Shown in pieces: positions 12,301 to 18,600 of a stretch of 24,736 nucleotides of DNA. A model generated the notes under the pieces. It was given only the letters and a program-made list of their open reading frames with translations. It was not told the origin of the DNA and did no database searches. Source of the DNA: a virus; IMG/VR virus record IMGVR_UViG_3300034375_006990, positions 1-24,736 of that record; one strand, given 5' to 3'. Numbering within the stretch: position 1 is the stretch's first letter; each line of letters opens with the position of its first letter. A program made the translations under genes and the position numbers.

Positions 12301-14047
12301 TGTAACTGCCATAGTGGGTGCAGGAGGATCTATTTCTGGAATAACAACTGCACTTCCTGGAGGTTCTTATGGTTCTGGTTATAATGGATTAACATCTATT
12401 GGAGTAACTGTTTATGATCCAACGCAAGATGCTGGTGGTGATCCAGCAATAATAACGGCAACTGTTGGAGCAGGAGGAACCCTTTCATTCTCAATTGTTG
12501 GATCTGGTGGAACTGGATATAATAATCCCAAAGTACATGTTTCTGAACCAACTTATGAAAATCTTTCTGTTATTGGTGTTTCTAGACTTGGTATTGGCAA
12601 TACAACTCAGACGGGTATTGGTCTTTCTGTAAGTTTGAAAGTTGGTTCAGTTGGTATAGCATCAACATATTTTGGAGTGACTGAATTTGATATAACCCGA
12701 AATGGTTATTCCTTTAGAAGAGGTGATGTTTTTAAACCTGTCGGACTTGTTACAGACTCTACACTTTCCTCACCAATTTCAGAATTTGAACTAACCGTTA
12801 TTGAAACTTATTCTGATAAATTTGCGGCATGGGAATTTGGTGAACTAGATTTTATAGATTCTATTTCCGATTACCAAGATGGTGTAAGAACAACATTCCC
12901 ACTATTTTATAACGGGGAACTTCTAAGTTTTGAGAAAGATCTTGATTCCAGAATAAGTCTGATAAACTGCTTATTAATCTTTATAAACGGAGTACTCCAA
13001 GAACCAGGTATTTCTTATGAATTTGATGGTGGAACATCGTTTAAATTTACAACCGCACCAAAAGTAGAAGATAAAATCTCAATTTATTTTTACAAAGGCA
13101 CAAATTCTGATGTCCAACTTATAACTGGAGTCTCAGAAACTCTGAAAAAAGGTGACATTGTTCAGGTTCTTAAGAGTAATGATTATCCAGGAATATTGGC
13201 TCAAGACAAGAGAACAATATATGATTTATCATTCTCCGATAAATTTGAAACGAATTTGTATTCTGGTCCTGGAATTAGCGCAGAGTATAGACCACTCAGT
13301 TGGACTAAACAAAAGGTTGACAAAAAGATTAATGGAGAATTAGTATCAAAATCTAGAGACTCAATTGAATCTCTTGTATTCCCAACAGCAAATATAATAA
13401 GTGGTCTGTCCACAAGTGATACTCAGGTATTCGTAGATACTGTTGAATTGTTTAGATATGAGAATCCAGATTTGTCATCATTCGATTGTTTGATTGTTAA
13501 TGGAATATCAACCAGTGCTAATGGATCTGTAGAATTAGTATCTAACTTTACAACAATACAAGGTGATTCTGGATCTATAGTTGGAATAGCATCAACTACC
13601 ACACCAAATTTGGCAATAGAATTTACTCTAGATTCTTTAGTTTCTTCCAATTTACAAGTTGGATATCCTATTTACATATTTGATACTTTAGTTGGAAATG
13701 GCGTAACTTCTATTATAAGTTCAGATAGTGAAGTCATTGGAATAGGAACTACTTATTTGGATAATGTTTATCATGTTGAGGCAATAAACAACTCAACTGG
13801 AATTATTACTTGTCGTGTTCATTCCGCTTCATCTCTCTTAGGAATTAATACAACTGGAACTTCTAGTTATCCAGTTGGTAGATATTCATGGGGTAGATTG
13901 TCAAATACATCTGGTTTGGTTAGATCTTCTAATCCAATATCTATTGGTGTAACTGGAGGATTAGTTTCGGGTTTATCAACATATCCAACTATTCAGAGGA
14001 GGAATGTTGGTATAAGGTCTACTGGCGCTCTACCTAAACTGTTATAA
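2441..14047 (+). CDS. Giant gp7-type baseplate wedge / virion structural protein (3868 residues)
   Basis: One uninterrupted 3868-residue frame fills the slot held by gp7 (1032 residues in T4) between gp6 and gp8. Order along the protein: a gp7/tail-protein-I-like helical region (1-300) with a small beta module inserted; FANSWIYNTSARY at 438-450, a string I recall from cyanophage virion proteins; a nested array of GGxGY and NHxxxxGDxVxY modules (~600-1185); a YHYH-like domain (~1205-1345); more modules (1500-1850, 2000-2180); YQNLSYSIQS at 2371-2380; three tandem ~100-130-residue repeats (~2508-2865); two INGxxQ modules (3206-3212 and 3515-3521); and TNLYSGPGI...RPLSWTKQ (3604-3624) near the end. 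It is almost free of Cys (about ten) and Trp (about seven), with no signal peptide or membrane segment. Ser, Thr, Gly, Asn and Asp dominate. Likely role: the wedge core through its N-terminus, with a large peripheral extension toward fibres or the cell surface. A generic 'virion structural protein' label would also fit; the gp7 link rests on the first 300 residues. Confidence 0.85.
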   Translation: MIQTGFDSRVKVQQIIESQLPSFILEESPNASEFLKQYYISQEYQGGSIDIAENLDQYLKIENLTPEVVVDSSILSSSISSSDSEIQVSSTKGFPKKYGLLKIDEEIITYTGISGNTFTGCIRGFSGITSYHQDLNQEELTFTSSSAASHASNSSVQNLSSLFLKEFYQKLKYTIAPGLEKTDFASELNVGNFLKELNSFYKAKGTDESFRILFNVLYNENPKIVNLEEFLIKPSSSKYERQEVVIVEVISGDNPLNLLGQTVKKSTDDSTSASVSSIEPFNRNSEQYYKLYLFVGNNEFSAIEGNFSITPNTKTVSASSVSSSVITVDSTLGFPQSGTLVSGNNTITYTDKSINQFLGCSGINENISKNSLVRNTDTYFGYEDGDTTKKVEFRILGVLSDFVPTSEDINVSEGDIITIKNVGDLIKNPQNKTYKEVFANSWIYNTSARYKVSEIGSNYVLGSSIDRSSLKVGDRVELLERDTEILAPENNNPHISQIISDNTVKIEGSFTVDSSKVYDLRRKTNFASSSGVSIEYGNDAITSDIQNLYTDGEDFSYVASNSLPSSNISGFSYPYRYTITSNIKSAGISSESNLFDADSDGNYSTIGFSDSAPFLTGDRIYYQPNSTPLVGLDTGSYYVEVLPSNNKRIRLYSSSSFIGGSSFLKFSVPDSGLDLQTFTLYSQRSSEIGIQKTLKKFPLKSKIRNPGKETIPGTTGMLINGVEIGNYKSLDKVYYGPLKSIDVLSGGENYDVINLPTISISSGSSSALAQPVISGSIKEVYIDSQNYDIDKVVSVDISGGNGSGAILEPVVIKRSRDITFDGRTLETGGGISTTGNRITFLNDHNLNNGEQVVYNSNGNFQVVIGIGTSTLINNASYFVKVENNNTVRLFESLTDYNSDSNSVGFSTGTQGIHKFSTVTPKNTISSIKIIDGGSGYTNRKLIVKGSGISTINNSVNFANHGFNTGDLVTYDYETSGISGLSTSNQYYILKVDDDSFRICNAGVGGTSTSDFNRENYAKFSDTGSGYQYFAYPSISVTVKYNPVGFGTSTQTYQEIVTTPIIRGSIENVYLYENGTGYGSTILNYEDTPSLTIKNGKNSSLIPNVVNGQIVSVNIQYGGEEYYSLPDLIVNDLSGSGSGAKLRPVITNGKITDVIVVSTGIGYSSTDTSILVKAAGINAVLSPKIRDLTVNNNYKFGNEILLESNNKLKYTVSGYFDGLRNSFGESSGNISGIIGWAYDGNPIYGPFGYSDPENISSSIARLSSGYTLDTSYVDRPSGFTSGFFVEDYRFTNSGNLDQYNGRFGKTPEFPNGVYAYFASINASGTPTFPYFIGNSYKSQTLDENTTLDQTFDFTNTNLLRNTLPYKVSDNNAGYDFISEIDDITRQKIVVESVTRGGVESFVIKNAGTGYKVNDILNFDNSGTDGGGAYSSISFVEGKEITEINTTVSTYEDSVFTWVDGSKIKVTISPNHTLNDNDYVSISGFSTSLSSLNGVHKINVDVKNSVAISSIPSTASIGGTEIYVSRIPENISVGSSIGIGSETLKVLGLFKNQNIIRVERGLTGTSHNENSSISFLPDSFTIDSQVDFFDSKVNDKVFFNPTESVGFGTTPGQYHLSTFDFGDKSGVTRGIPSKSIYLENHPFKNNQRITYTTNGTNILISTDGVNTSNLPSDLFVINKGSNLIGLKTSLNSSELFYHSGGDDDDLYSFESSYSQITGKVEKIKATVSVSTSHQMSVNDVVELTVNPNLSVGIGTSTSVRVSRNSVTEKLLINPIGFSSTGVNTNTNTITVNNHQLDTGDKIHYSSDSVASGLSTGSYYVFKIDSNTVKLCETYKDSLSIPPVSVSIASTGGESQFLSLINPKIETVKNNNLVFDLSDSSLSGYDFKIYRDNQFKDEFVSTASTSSFNLGYGTTIGTVGAALTISYDSSLPKTLYYNIEKSGFISTADTDVKNYSEIVLVDSLYNGKYNVVAVAATTFDIVLEEVPENLSYTKNNCDVLKYITSSTTSTGGIGKLNLISNGYGYKNLPIVDGILTQNGKDSYVLAKSNSVGNVNQIRIKNEEFEYSFDPTLNPTAFVSPNIILNNSNTLESITVNNGGRGYTESPDVVIVNSSTGEKIDSGLLTANLVGESVNSITIEENPKGLPEDSVRLFTINNTNGISVQRVESNSTGIFTCSITVPPLGFSTYPFAAGDQVFVEGIQKFSSSGSGFNSEDYGYVLFSVDSYIESSPYHKVVFDLSSVSNGGLTTNTGIAKTIQDGFATLIHEDEYPTFDITQRRLNFSIGEQIVSNNIVRDLFVSDYDGTILKVFGTYDLSLNEVIIGKESGTVATVNEIGINSGTFKIGYSIPQNIGWIDEVGKLNYDNQVTPDNDYYQNLSYSIQSTKEYSEIQSKIKPLLHTSGLKDFADTGITSTTDASDLVGTDETIVVRDFIDDLRVDTIYDFDLVQDIDIDSATGNSKYLKLKNTKLTDYIKNIGNDVLSIDDISDRFSNSESNPSEFFNIIKLDSSNSYENFLIRVTSSDNSEIQFSEVVILNDGTNSYLVEKGSIVNVGVDTTLHSLNEQYGEFSVVVDDLGDSYLRFIPVDPYDTDYDLKLVRNTFTSSSVGVGTTSVGFSNLVSSTGIATSGITTNIASFSTADFESLYANVQVVNSATNDMNFVEVYVSAAGTDTYISEYYFDSDQNLNFSNNFIGSFGANISSGVLTLDYTNTSSDDNLLRAKIVGFGTTSTGVGIPYRFKLDRQPTGSERTVIYQSDFTVGVGTTSIVSVDKTLFNSIKSLVEVSIGSTKAVHQVMMIQDDNDVYVQQSALLSVSSNSTFDDVLGIGTFGGNNSGSNLELNFYPDSEFSAENIVISAFSQCFYNDLDTENTPPTLNYGNIQESVDLKFYNAINGDRINRSNFNLTSGGTQIFVKSFDPQDTSVLNSSTGTFTVQNHFFKNGEELIYTPKSSIIGIATTAMTYTDGSVTDLLPSTVFAIVNNLNADVFQISTVRSGTAVTFTDLGGGNNHQFEMSKKNEKSIIVIDNLIQHPLIFTNISHTLSESIETSTTTFSLSGISSINPLDILKIDDEFVRVNNVGLGTTSVGPITNSGSFNLVETDRGFVGTSSTSHTSSTQVDIYRGSFNIVENEIHFTESPRGNPQITKTESNLDFDTSTFSGRVFLRSDYTTNKIYDDLSEQFNGIGRTFTLQVGGANTTGIGSIGGSGIVLINGIFQQPTTTNNPSGNYKILENTVVGVSTIEFSGITKPETDPLEYVISDYDVNQNETPRGGIIVSLGSTPGLGFAPLVGASVTAIVGAGGSISGITTALPGGSYGSGYNGLTSIGVTVYDPTQDAGGDPAIITATVGAGGTLSFSIVGSGGTGYNNPKVHVSEPTYENLSVIGVSRLGIGNTTQTGIGLSVSLKVGSVGIASTYFGVTEFDITRNGYSFRRGDVFKPVGLVTDSTLSSPISEFELTVIETYSDKFAAWEFGELDFIDSISDYQDGVRTTFPLFYNGELLSFEKDLDSRISLINCLLIFINGVLQEPGISYEFDGGTSFKFTTAPKVEDKISIYFYKGTNSDVQLITGVSETLKKGDIVQVLKSNDYPGILAQDKRTIYDLSFSDKFETNLYSGPGISAEYRPLSWTKQKVDKKINGELVSKSRDSIESLVFPTANIISGLSTSDTQVFVDTVELFRYENPDLSSFDCLIVNGISTSANGSVELVSNFTTIQGDSGSIVGIASTTTPNLAIEFTLDSLVSSNLQVGYPIYIFDTLVGNGVTSIISSDSEVIGIGTTYLDNVYHVEAINNSTGIITCRVHSASSLLGINTTGTSSYPVGRYSWGRLSNTSGLVRSSNPISIGVTGGLVSGLSTYPTIQRRNVGIRSTGALPKLL
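4657..5990 (+). repeat. Nested array of GGxGY and NHxxxxGDxVxY modules
   Basis: Within the giant protein (about residues 740-1183), strands of the type SIxxxxGGxxY followed by GSGA and P recur: LSGGENYD, IDGGSGYT, YENGTGYG, YGGEEYYS, VSTGIGYS. Two units of a second type interrupt the series: DHNLNNGEQVVYN near 4970 and NHGFNTGDLVTYD near 5316, each followed by a YFVKV or YYILKV strand. The second type recurs at about 4240, 7340, 7790 and 11215. Such patterns usually mean short beta-hairpin or beta-sandwich units in phage fibres; function is not known. Confidence 0.65.
6050..6480 (+). other. Degenerate YHYH-like domain in the giant protein
   Basis: GWAYDGNPIYGPFGY (about residues 1234-1248) matches the DGxPIYGPYGY hallmark of YHYH-domain proteins. 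LDQYNGRFGKTPEFPNGVYA (1295-1314) matches their second block, which in free-standing proteins reads roughly LDxCNGR...PxGxYHYH. Here the histidines are gone (VYAYF at 1312-1316) and the Cys is Tyr. Order and spacing of the two blocks are kept, so the fold is probably retained without the metal-type residues. Confidence 0.7.
9953..11040 (+). repeat. Three tandem diverged beta modules in the giant protein
   Basis: Starts near residues 2508 (YENFLIRVTSS), 2638 (FESLYANVQVV) and 2771 (FNSIKSLVEVS). Each runs: hydrophobic strand, a short xEVxIxxDGTxxY-like strand (SEVVILNDGTNSYLVEKG, VEVYVSAAGTDTYISEY, HQVMMIQDDNDVYVQQS), a GSFGANISSG-like strand, an LxFxP/LxYTN strand, and a closing GVGTTS-type turn. 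The GSFGANISSG form resembles a module I recall from many marine phage virion proteins (GTFDADISSG). Confidence 0.6.
12840..13330 (+). other. gp10-like segment near the C-terminus of the giant protein
   Basis: LLIFINGVLQEPGISYEF (3511-3528), then FKFTTAP, KISIYFYKG and TNLYSGPGI (3604-3612), follow the same order as FNGILQE, ILHFDS, INITWFNN and NLYVSQGPGV in T4 gp10 as I recall it. The INGxxQ unit alone is a common phage structural module and occurs a second time at 3206-3212, so shared modules are as likely as true orthology. Confidence 0.4.
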
Positions 14048-14050
14048 ATA
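14043..14050 (+). promoter_or_regulatory. T4-type late promoter upstream of gp8, overlapping the giant gene's stop
   Basis: An exact TATAAATA begins two bases before the TAA stop of the giant gene and lies 27 nt before the gp8 ATG. The following bases, TCTA, resemble those after the promoter at 22911 (TCTG). It would let gp8 and the DUF4815 gene be transcribed independently of the 11.6-kb gene in front. No hairpin terminator is visible in the 22-nt gap. Confidence 0.7.
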
Positions 14051-14069
14051 TCTAAAAAACTATGTTAAT

Positions 14070-15596
14070 ATGGCTGCTGTCGTAACAGATCAATTTAGAA
14101 TATTGAATGCGAATAATTTTGTAGATTCAGTTTTAGATGATAATAATTCATACTATGTGTTTTTAGGTCTTCCAAATTCAAGTGTCACTGGATTTGGAAG
14201 AACCTCTGATTGGAATACTTCGTCTAGTGGACCACCAAGTCCTACAGATAATTTGCAATATTTGTCTCATTACAAAGATACTGGATTGTTTGGTAAGAGA
14301 GTCACGAGTGCAAACATTAGAAGAGTTATAAGAAAAGTTCAATGGACAACCAACACTGCCTATGACATGTATAGGCATGATTATAGTGTATCAAATCCAA
14401 CACCAAATTCCCAAACAAGTAGGTTATACGACTCAAATTATTATGTAATTAATAGTGACTATAAGGTGTATATCTGTATTGATAATGGATCGTCGGGTAC
14501 AAATATTACTGGAAGCAGATCAAAATTTGAACCAACATCTACAGATCTGCAACCATTTTCTGCAGGTTCTGATGGATACTTGTGGAAGTATTTGTTCTCA
14601 ATCTCCCCAAGCGACGTTATAAAGTTTGACTCTACCGAATATATTGTAGTTCCAAACGATTGGGCAACTACATCAGACTCACAAATTCAGTCAGTTAGAG
14701 AGGCTGGGGATTCAGACACTAATAATAATCAAATTAAGAAAGTTTATATTAAGAGTGGTGGAACAGGTTATTCTAATGGAACATACGATATTCTAGGAGA
14801 TGGATCTGGTGCTAAGGTTTCTGTAACTGTTGATAGTAATGGTACAATTACATCAACAAACATAACCTCTGGTGGAAGTGGATATACTTTTGGTATAGTT
14901 GATTTAAAACGAACTGGAACAATATCTAGTGCAGCAAACTTAATACCAATCATACCACCATCAAAAGGTCATGGATATGATATCTACACCGAACTTGGAA
15001 CGGATAGGGTCTTAGTTTACTCTAGATTTGATAGTTCAACTAAAGATTTTCCAGTTGATACTAAATTTTCACAAGTTGGGATTGTGAAAAATCCAAAAGA
15101 ATATGCAGGTGTTTCTACATTTACTGGATCAACTTATTCTGGTCTATATGCACTAAAATTAGACGCCTCTTATACAGGAACACCTACTGTCGGAGAAACA
15201 GTTTCCCAAACTCAATCAGCGTCAGAGATTGCAAAAGGATACGTTGCTTCATATGACAGCACCACTAAAGTTTTAAAGTATTTTAAAGATAGATCACTTT
15301 TCCTTACAAATGGTGTAAGTCAAGAAGATAGAACAACTATTGGTGTAAATTCTAAAATTATAGAATTTAATAATACTGATAGCATTTCCTTCACATCAGC
15401 AACTAGTACCACAGTTTCTGCTGGATTTACTGGAAGTTCTGAAAATGGAGTTAATCTCGGTGTAACCTTTACGGGTGGACTTGCAAATCCAGAGATAAAT
15501 AAAAAGACGGGTGATATTATCTACATCGATAATAGACCTGAAGTTGAAAGAAATCTTAGGCAAAAAGAAGACGTTAAAATCATTCTGGAATTCTAA
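14070..15596 (+). CDS. gp8: Baseplate wedge protein gp8, enlarged
   Basis: 508 residues against 334 in T4. DGYLWKYLF (168-176) and EYIVVP (190-195) match T4 DGYVWEYLF and EYIVVP. RFDSSTKDFP (319-328) and GIVKNP (337-342) match AYLDSVYFP and SIITNP. The C-terminus GDIIYIDNRP (481-490)...IILEF matches GEMIYMENRP...ILFTF. In T4, gp8 is a dimer that binds gp7 and gp10 on the wedge. The extra length is in two insertions: about 200-315, with GGTGY (230-234) and GGSGY (268-272), and about 347-478, with VGETV and GYVASYDSTTKVLKYFKDRS. The start ATG has no clear Shine-Dalgarno; an ATG at 14062 is out of frame and soon stops. Five bases separate the stop from the next gene. Confidence 0.93.
   Translation: MAAVVTDQFRILNANNFVDSVLDDNNSYYVFLGLPNSSVTGFGRTSDWNTSSSGPPSPTDNLQYLSHYKDTGLFGKRVTSANIRRVIRKVQWTTNTAYDMYRHDYSVSNPTPNSQTSRLYDSNYYVINSDYKVYICIDNGSSGTNITGSRSKFEPTSTDLQPFSAGSDGYLWKYLFSISPSDVIKFDSTEYIVVPNDWATTSDSQIQSVREAGDSDTNNNQIKKVYIKSGGTGYSNGTYDILGDGSGAKVSVTVDSNGTITSTNITSGGSGYTFGIVDLKRTGTISSAANLIPIIPPSKGHGYDIYTELGTDRVLVYSRFDSSTKDFPVDTKFSQVGIVKNPKEYAGVSTFTGSTYSGLYALKLDASYTGTPTVGETVSQTQSASEIAKGYVASYDSTTKVLKYFKDRSLFLTNGVSQEDRTTIGVNSKIIEFNNTDSISFTSATSTTVSAGFTGSSENGVNLGVTFTGGLANPEINKKTGDIIYIDNRPEVERNLRQKEDVKIILEF
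14727..14910 (+). repeat. GGxGY module pair inserted in gp8
   Basis: Two strands, VYIKSGGTGYSNGTYDI and NITSGGSGYTF, flank GDGSGAKVSV. This is the unit seen repeatedly in the giant protein and once in the DUF4815 protein (near 20950). T4 gp8 lacks it, so it is an insertion in the wedge protein. Confidence 0.65.
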
Positions 15597-15601
15597 AAAA
15601 G

Positions 15602-18600
15602 ATGGCACAAAAAACAGACTTAAATATCAACCCTTATTTTGATGATTTTGATTCGGGTAAAAACTTTTATAAAGTCTTATTTAAGCCAGGATATCCAGTT
15701 CAGGCACGAGAACTGACTACTTTACAATCAATACTTCAGAACCAAATTGAATCTTTTGGAAGTTATACTTTTAAGGAAGGCACAGTTGTAATTCCGGGAA
15801 ATGTTGCATATGATGGTCAGTTTTATGCCGTAAAATTAAATTCCACCACATTTGGTGTTGACATATCATTATACATCAATGAGTTTATAGGTAAAAAAAT
15901 AACAGGTCAAAATTCAGGAACTACTGCAACTATCCAATATGTTGCTCTACCTGATGGTGACTCAGTTGAAGAAGTTACAATTTATGTAAAATACGTAGAT
16001 TCTAATAATAATTTTGTTTTTGATCAATTTGAAGATGGAGAGTCTTTATACGCGGACGAAAATGTAGTTTATGGAAATACTAATATCAGTGCCGGAACTC
16101 CTTTTGCATCTTTAATCAATAACAATGCAACTTCTATTGGATCAGCAGCGTCCATAGGAGAAGGAGTTTATTTCATTAGAGGATTCTTTGCAAATGTTTC
16201 AAAACAAACAGTAATATTAGACTATTATACAAATACCCCATCATATAGAGTTGGTTTATCTGTACAAGAATTGTTAATTGGTGCAAAGGATGATTCTTCC
16301 TTATATGATAATGCTAAGGGATTTACCAATTTTGCAGCACCTGGAGCAGACAGACTTCAATTAAATTTAACATTAACAAAAAAATTAATCACAGATACTA
16401 ACGATACAGACTTTATAGAACTTCTTAGAATAGAAGATGGAAGAATAAAAAAAATTGAGAATAAAACTCAACTCAATAGACTTGGCGATTATATTGCGGA
16501 AAGAACATATGAAGAATCTGGTCACTATGCATTAGATAATTTTAAAGTTGCATTGCATAATTCCCTCAACGATAAATTGGGAAATGATGGATTATTTTTT
16601 GAAACTCAATCAACAGAACAATTAAACACACCATCAGATGATTTAATGTGTGTAAAAGTTTCTCCAGGAGAAGCTTATGTTGGTGGTTATAATGTAGAAA
16701 AAGTTTCTACTACTATTATAGATGTAGAAAAACCGAGAGATACTGCAACCGTATCAACTGCAAATATTCCCTTTGAGATGGGAAATCTTTTGAGAGTTAA
16801 TAATGTATCTGGCGCACCAAAACAAAAAGAATCTATTGACTTATTCAATCAATTTGCGGGCGGAGGAACACAAATTGGTGATGCAAGAGTCTATACATTT
16901 AATTTAACAGGATCTTCCTATCAAGACGAATCAACAAATTGGGATTTGTATCTATACGACATTCAAACATATACATCTTTAACATTAAATACACCGGTAA
17001 TACCTTTAGGATTAATAACGTCATCATACATTAAAGGTAAGAGTAGTGGAGCTAGTGGTTATGCAGTTTCTTCTGGATCTGGCAGCACTGTAAACATTAG
17101 ACAAACTTCTGGGACTTTTTCTGTTGGGGAACAACTTACCATCAATGGTATTGATGTCTCTGCCACAGTTTCATCAGTTATAGTATACGGAACAAGAGAT
17201 ATTAAATCAGTTTCTCAATCTGGTGTATCTGGTTTCCCAACATTTACAGCAGATTCTCTCTTAGATTCTATAAGTTTACCAAATGGTGTTGTTGCTGGAA
17301 CTATCAGTGGTGGAAATACATTAGTAAGTCCAGGTAAAGTTTTTACTGGTGTTAAAGTTGGCGACATTATTAGATATCAAACATCATCTGGAGATGAAAC
17401 ATTTAATAGAGTAACTGCAAATAATACCACGTCTCTCACATTAGCGTCTTCTACGACTGTTTCTGGCGTTCATGCAGGATCTGTTTCTAATGGAACATAT
17501 TCCTCAATCAAACTCGGAATACCAGTTTTAAGAAATCAAGAAAGAGCATATTTGTATGCAGAACTTCCAGATTCCAACATTGAGTCTGTTAATCTTTCAG
17601 GTTCTACTTTAAAAATATCCGAACAAATTACAGGAGAAACCACAGATTCTTCTGGCGTATTAACTTTTAATCTTTCGTCTATTAGTGGTATCACTAGTGC
17701 ATTCTTTGATCCATTTGATGAAGAAAGATATTCTGTTCACTATACAGGTGGTGGAATTGGCACTGTAACATCAGATGCTTTTTCAATAAGTTCAAATACC
17801 GTAACTATTAATGGATTGACACCATCACAATCAAGCATTGTTGTTAATACGTCTCTGACAAAAAATGGTATTCAAAGTAAAATTAAAGATTACACGAGAA
17901 GTGCTGCTCTAGATGTAATATATTCAAAATATCCACAGTCTGGCGTAGGTGTTAATACTTCTGTCAATGATGGATTAACATATAATGCAAATTATGGTTT
18001 ACGAGTTCAAGATGAAGAAATTTCATTAAATTGGCCAGACGTAGTAAAAGTTCTTGCTATTCTTGAGTCTTTAGATGAAAATTCTCCAACCTTAGATCAA
18101 ATTCAATTTTTCGACACATCTGTTGTAAGTAATGCTATTATCGGAGAAAATATCATCAGTTCTTCTAGTAATGCAGTTGCAAGAGTTGTTGCTAAACCAT
18201 CTGCACTTGTTTTATCTGTAGTTTATTTAAATCAAGATAGATTTATTTCTGGGGAATCAGTTACATTAGAGGAATCAAATAATACGGTACAAATTCAGTC
18301 GTTAACTAAGGGATCATATAAAGATATAACATCTTCCTTTATTTTAGATAAGGGTCAAAAAGAACAATATTATGATTACTCTAGATTAATTAGAAGTTCT
18401 TCCACACCAACACCATCAAGAAGATTAAAAATTATATTTGATCATTATACAATACCTGCATCAGACAATGGAGATGTTTATACTGTATTGAGTTATGGTG
18501 ATGACAGATTTGCGGAGGATATCCCCGAAATAGGACCAAGAAGAGTAAGAGCTTCGGATACCCTCGATTTTAGACCAAGAGTATCTCAATTTACTGTAAC

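Noticed and set aside
13152-13343. Plus-strand 63-codon frame inside the giant gene
   Set aside because: Overlaps conserved C-terminal coding sequence in another frame and shows no start signal.
14062-14085. Alternative ATG upstream of gp8
   Set aside because: Out of frame with gp8 and stops after seven codons (TAA at 14083).
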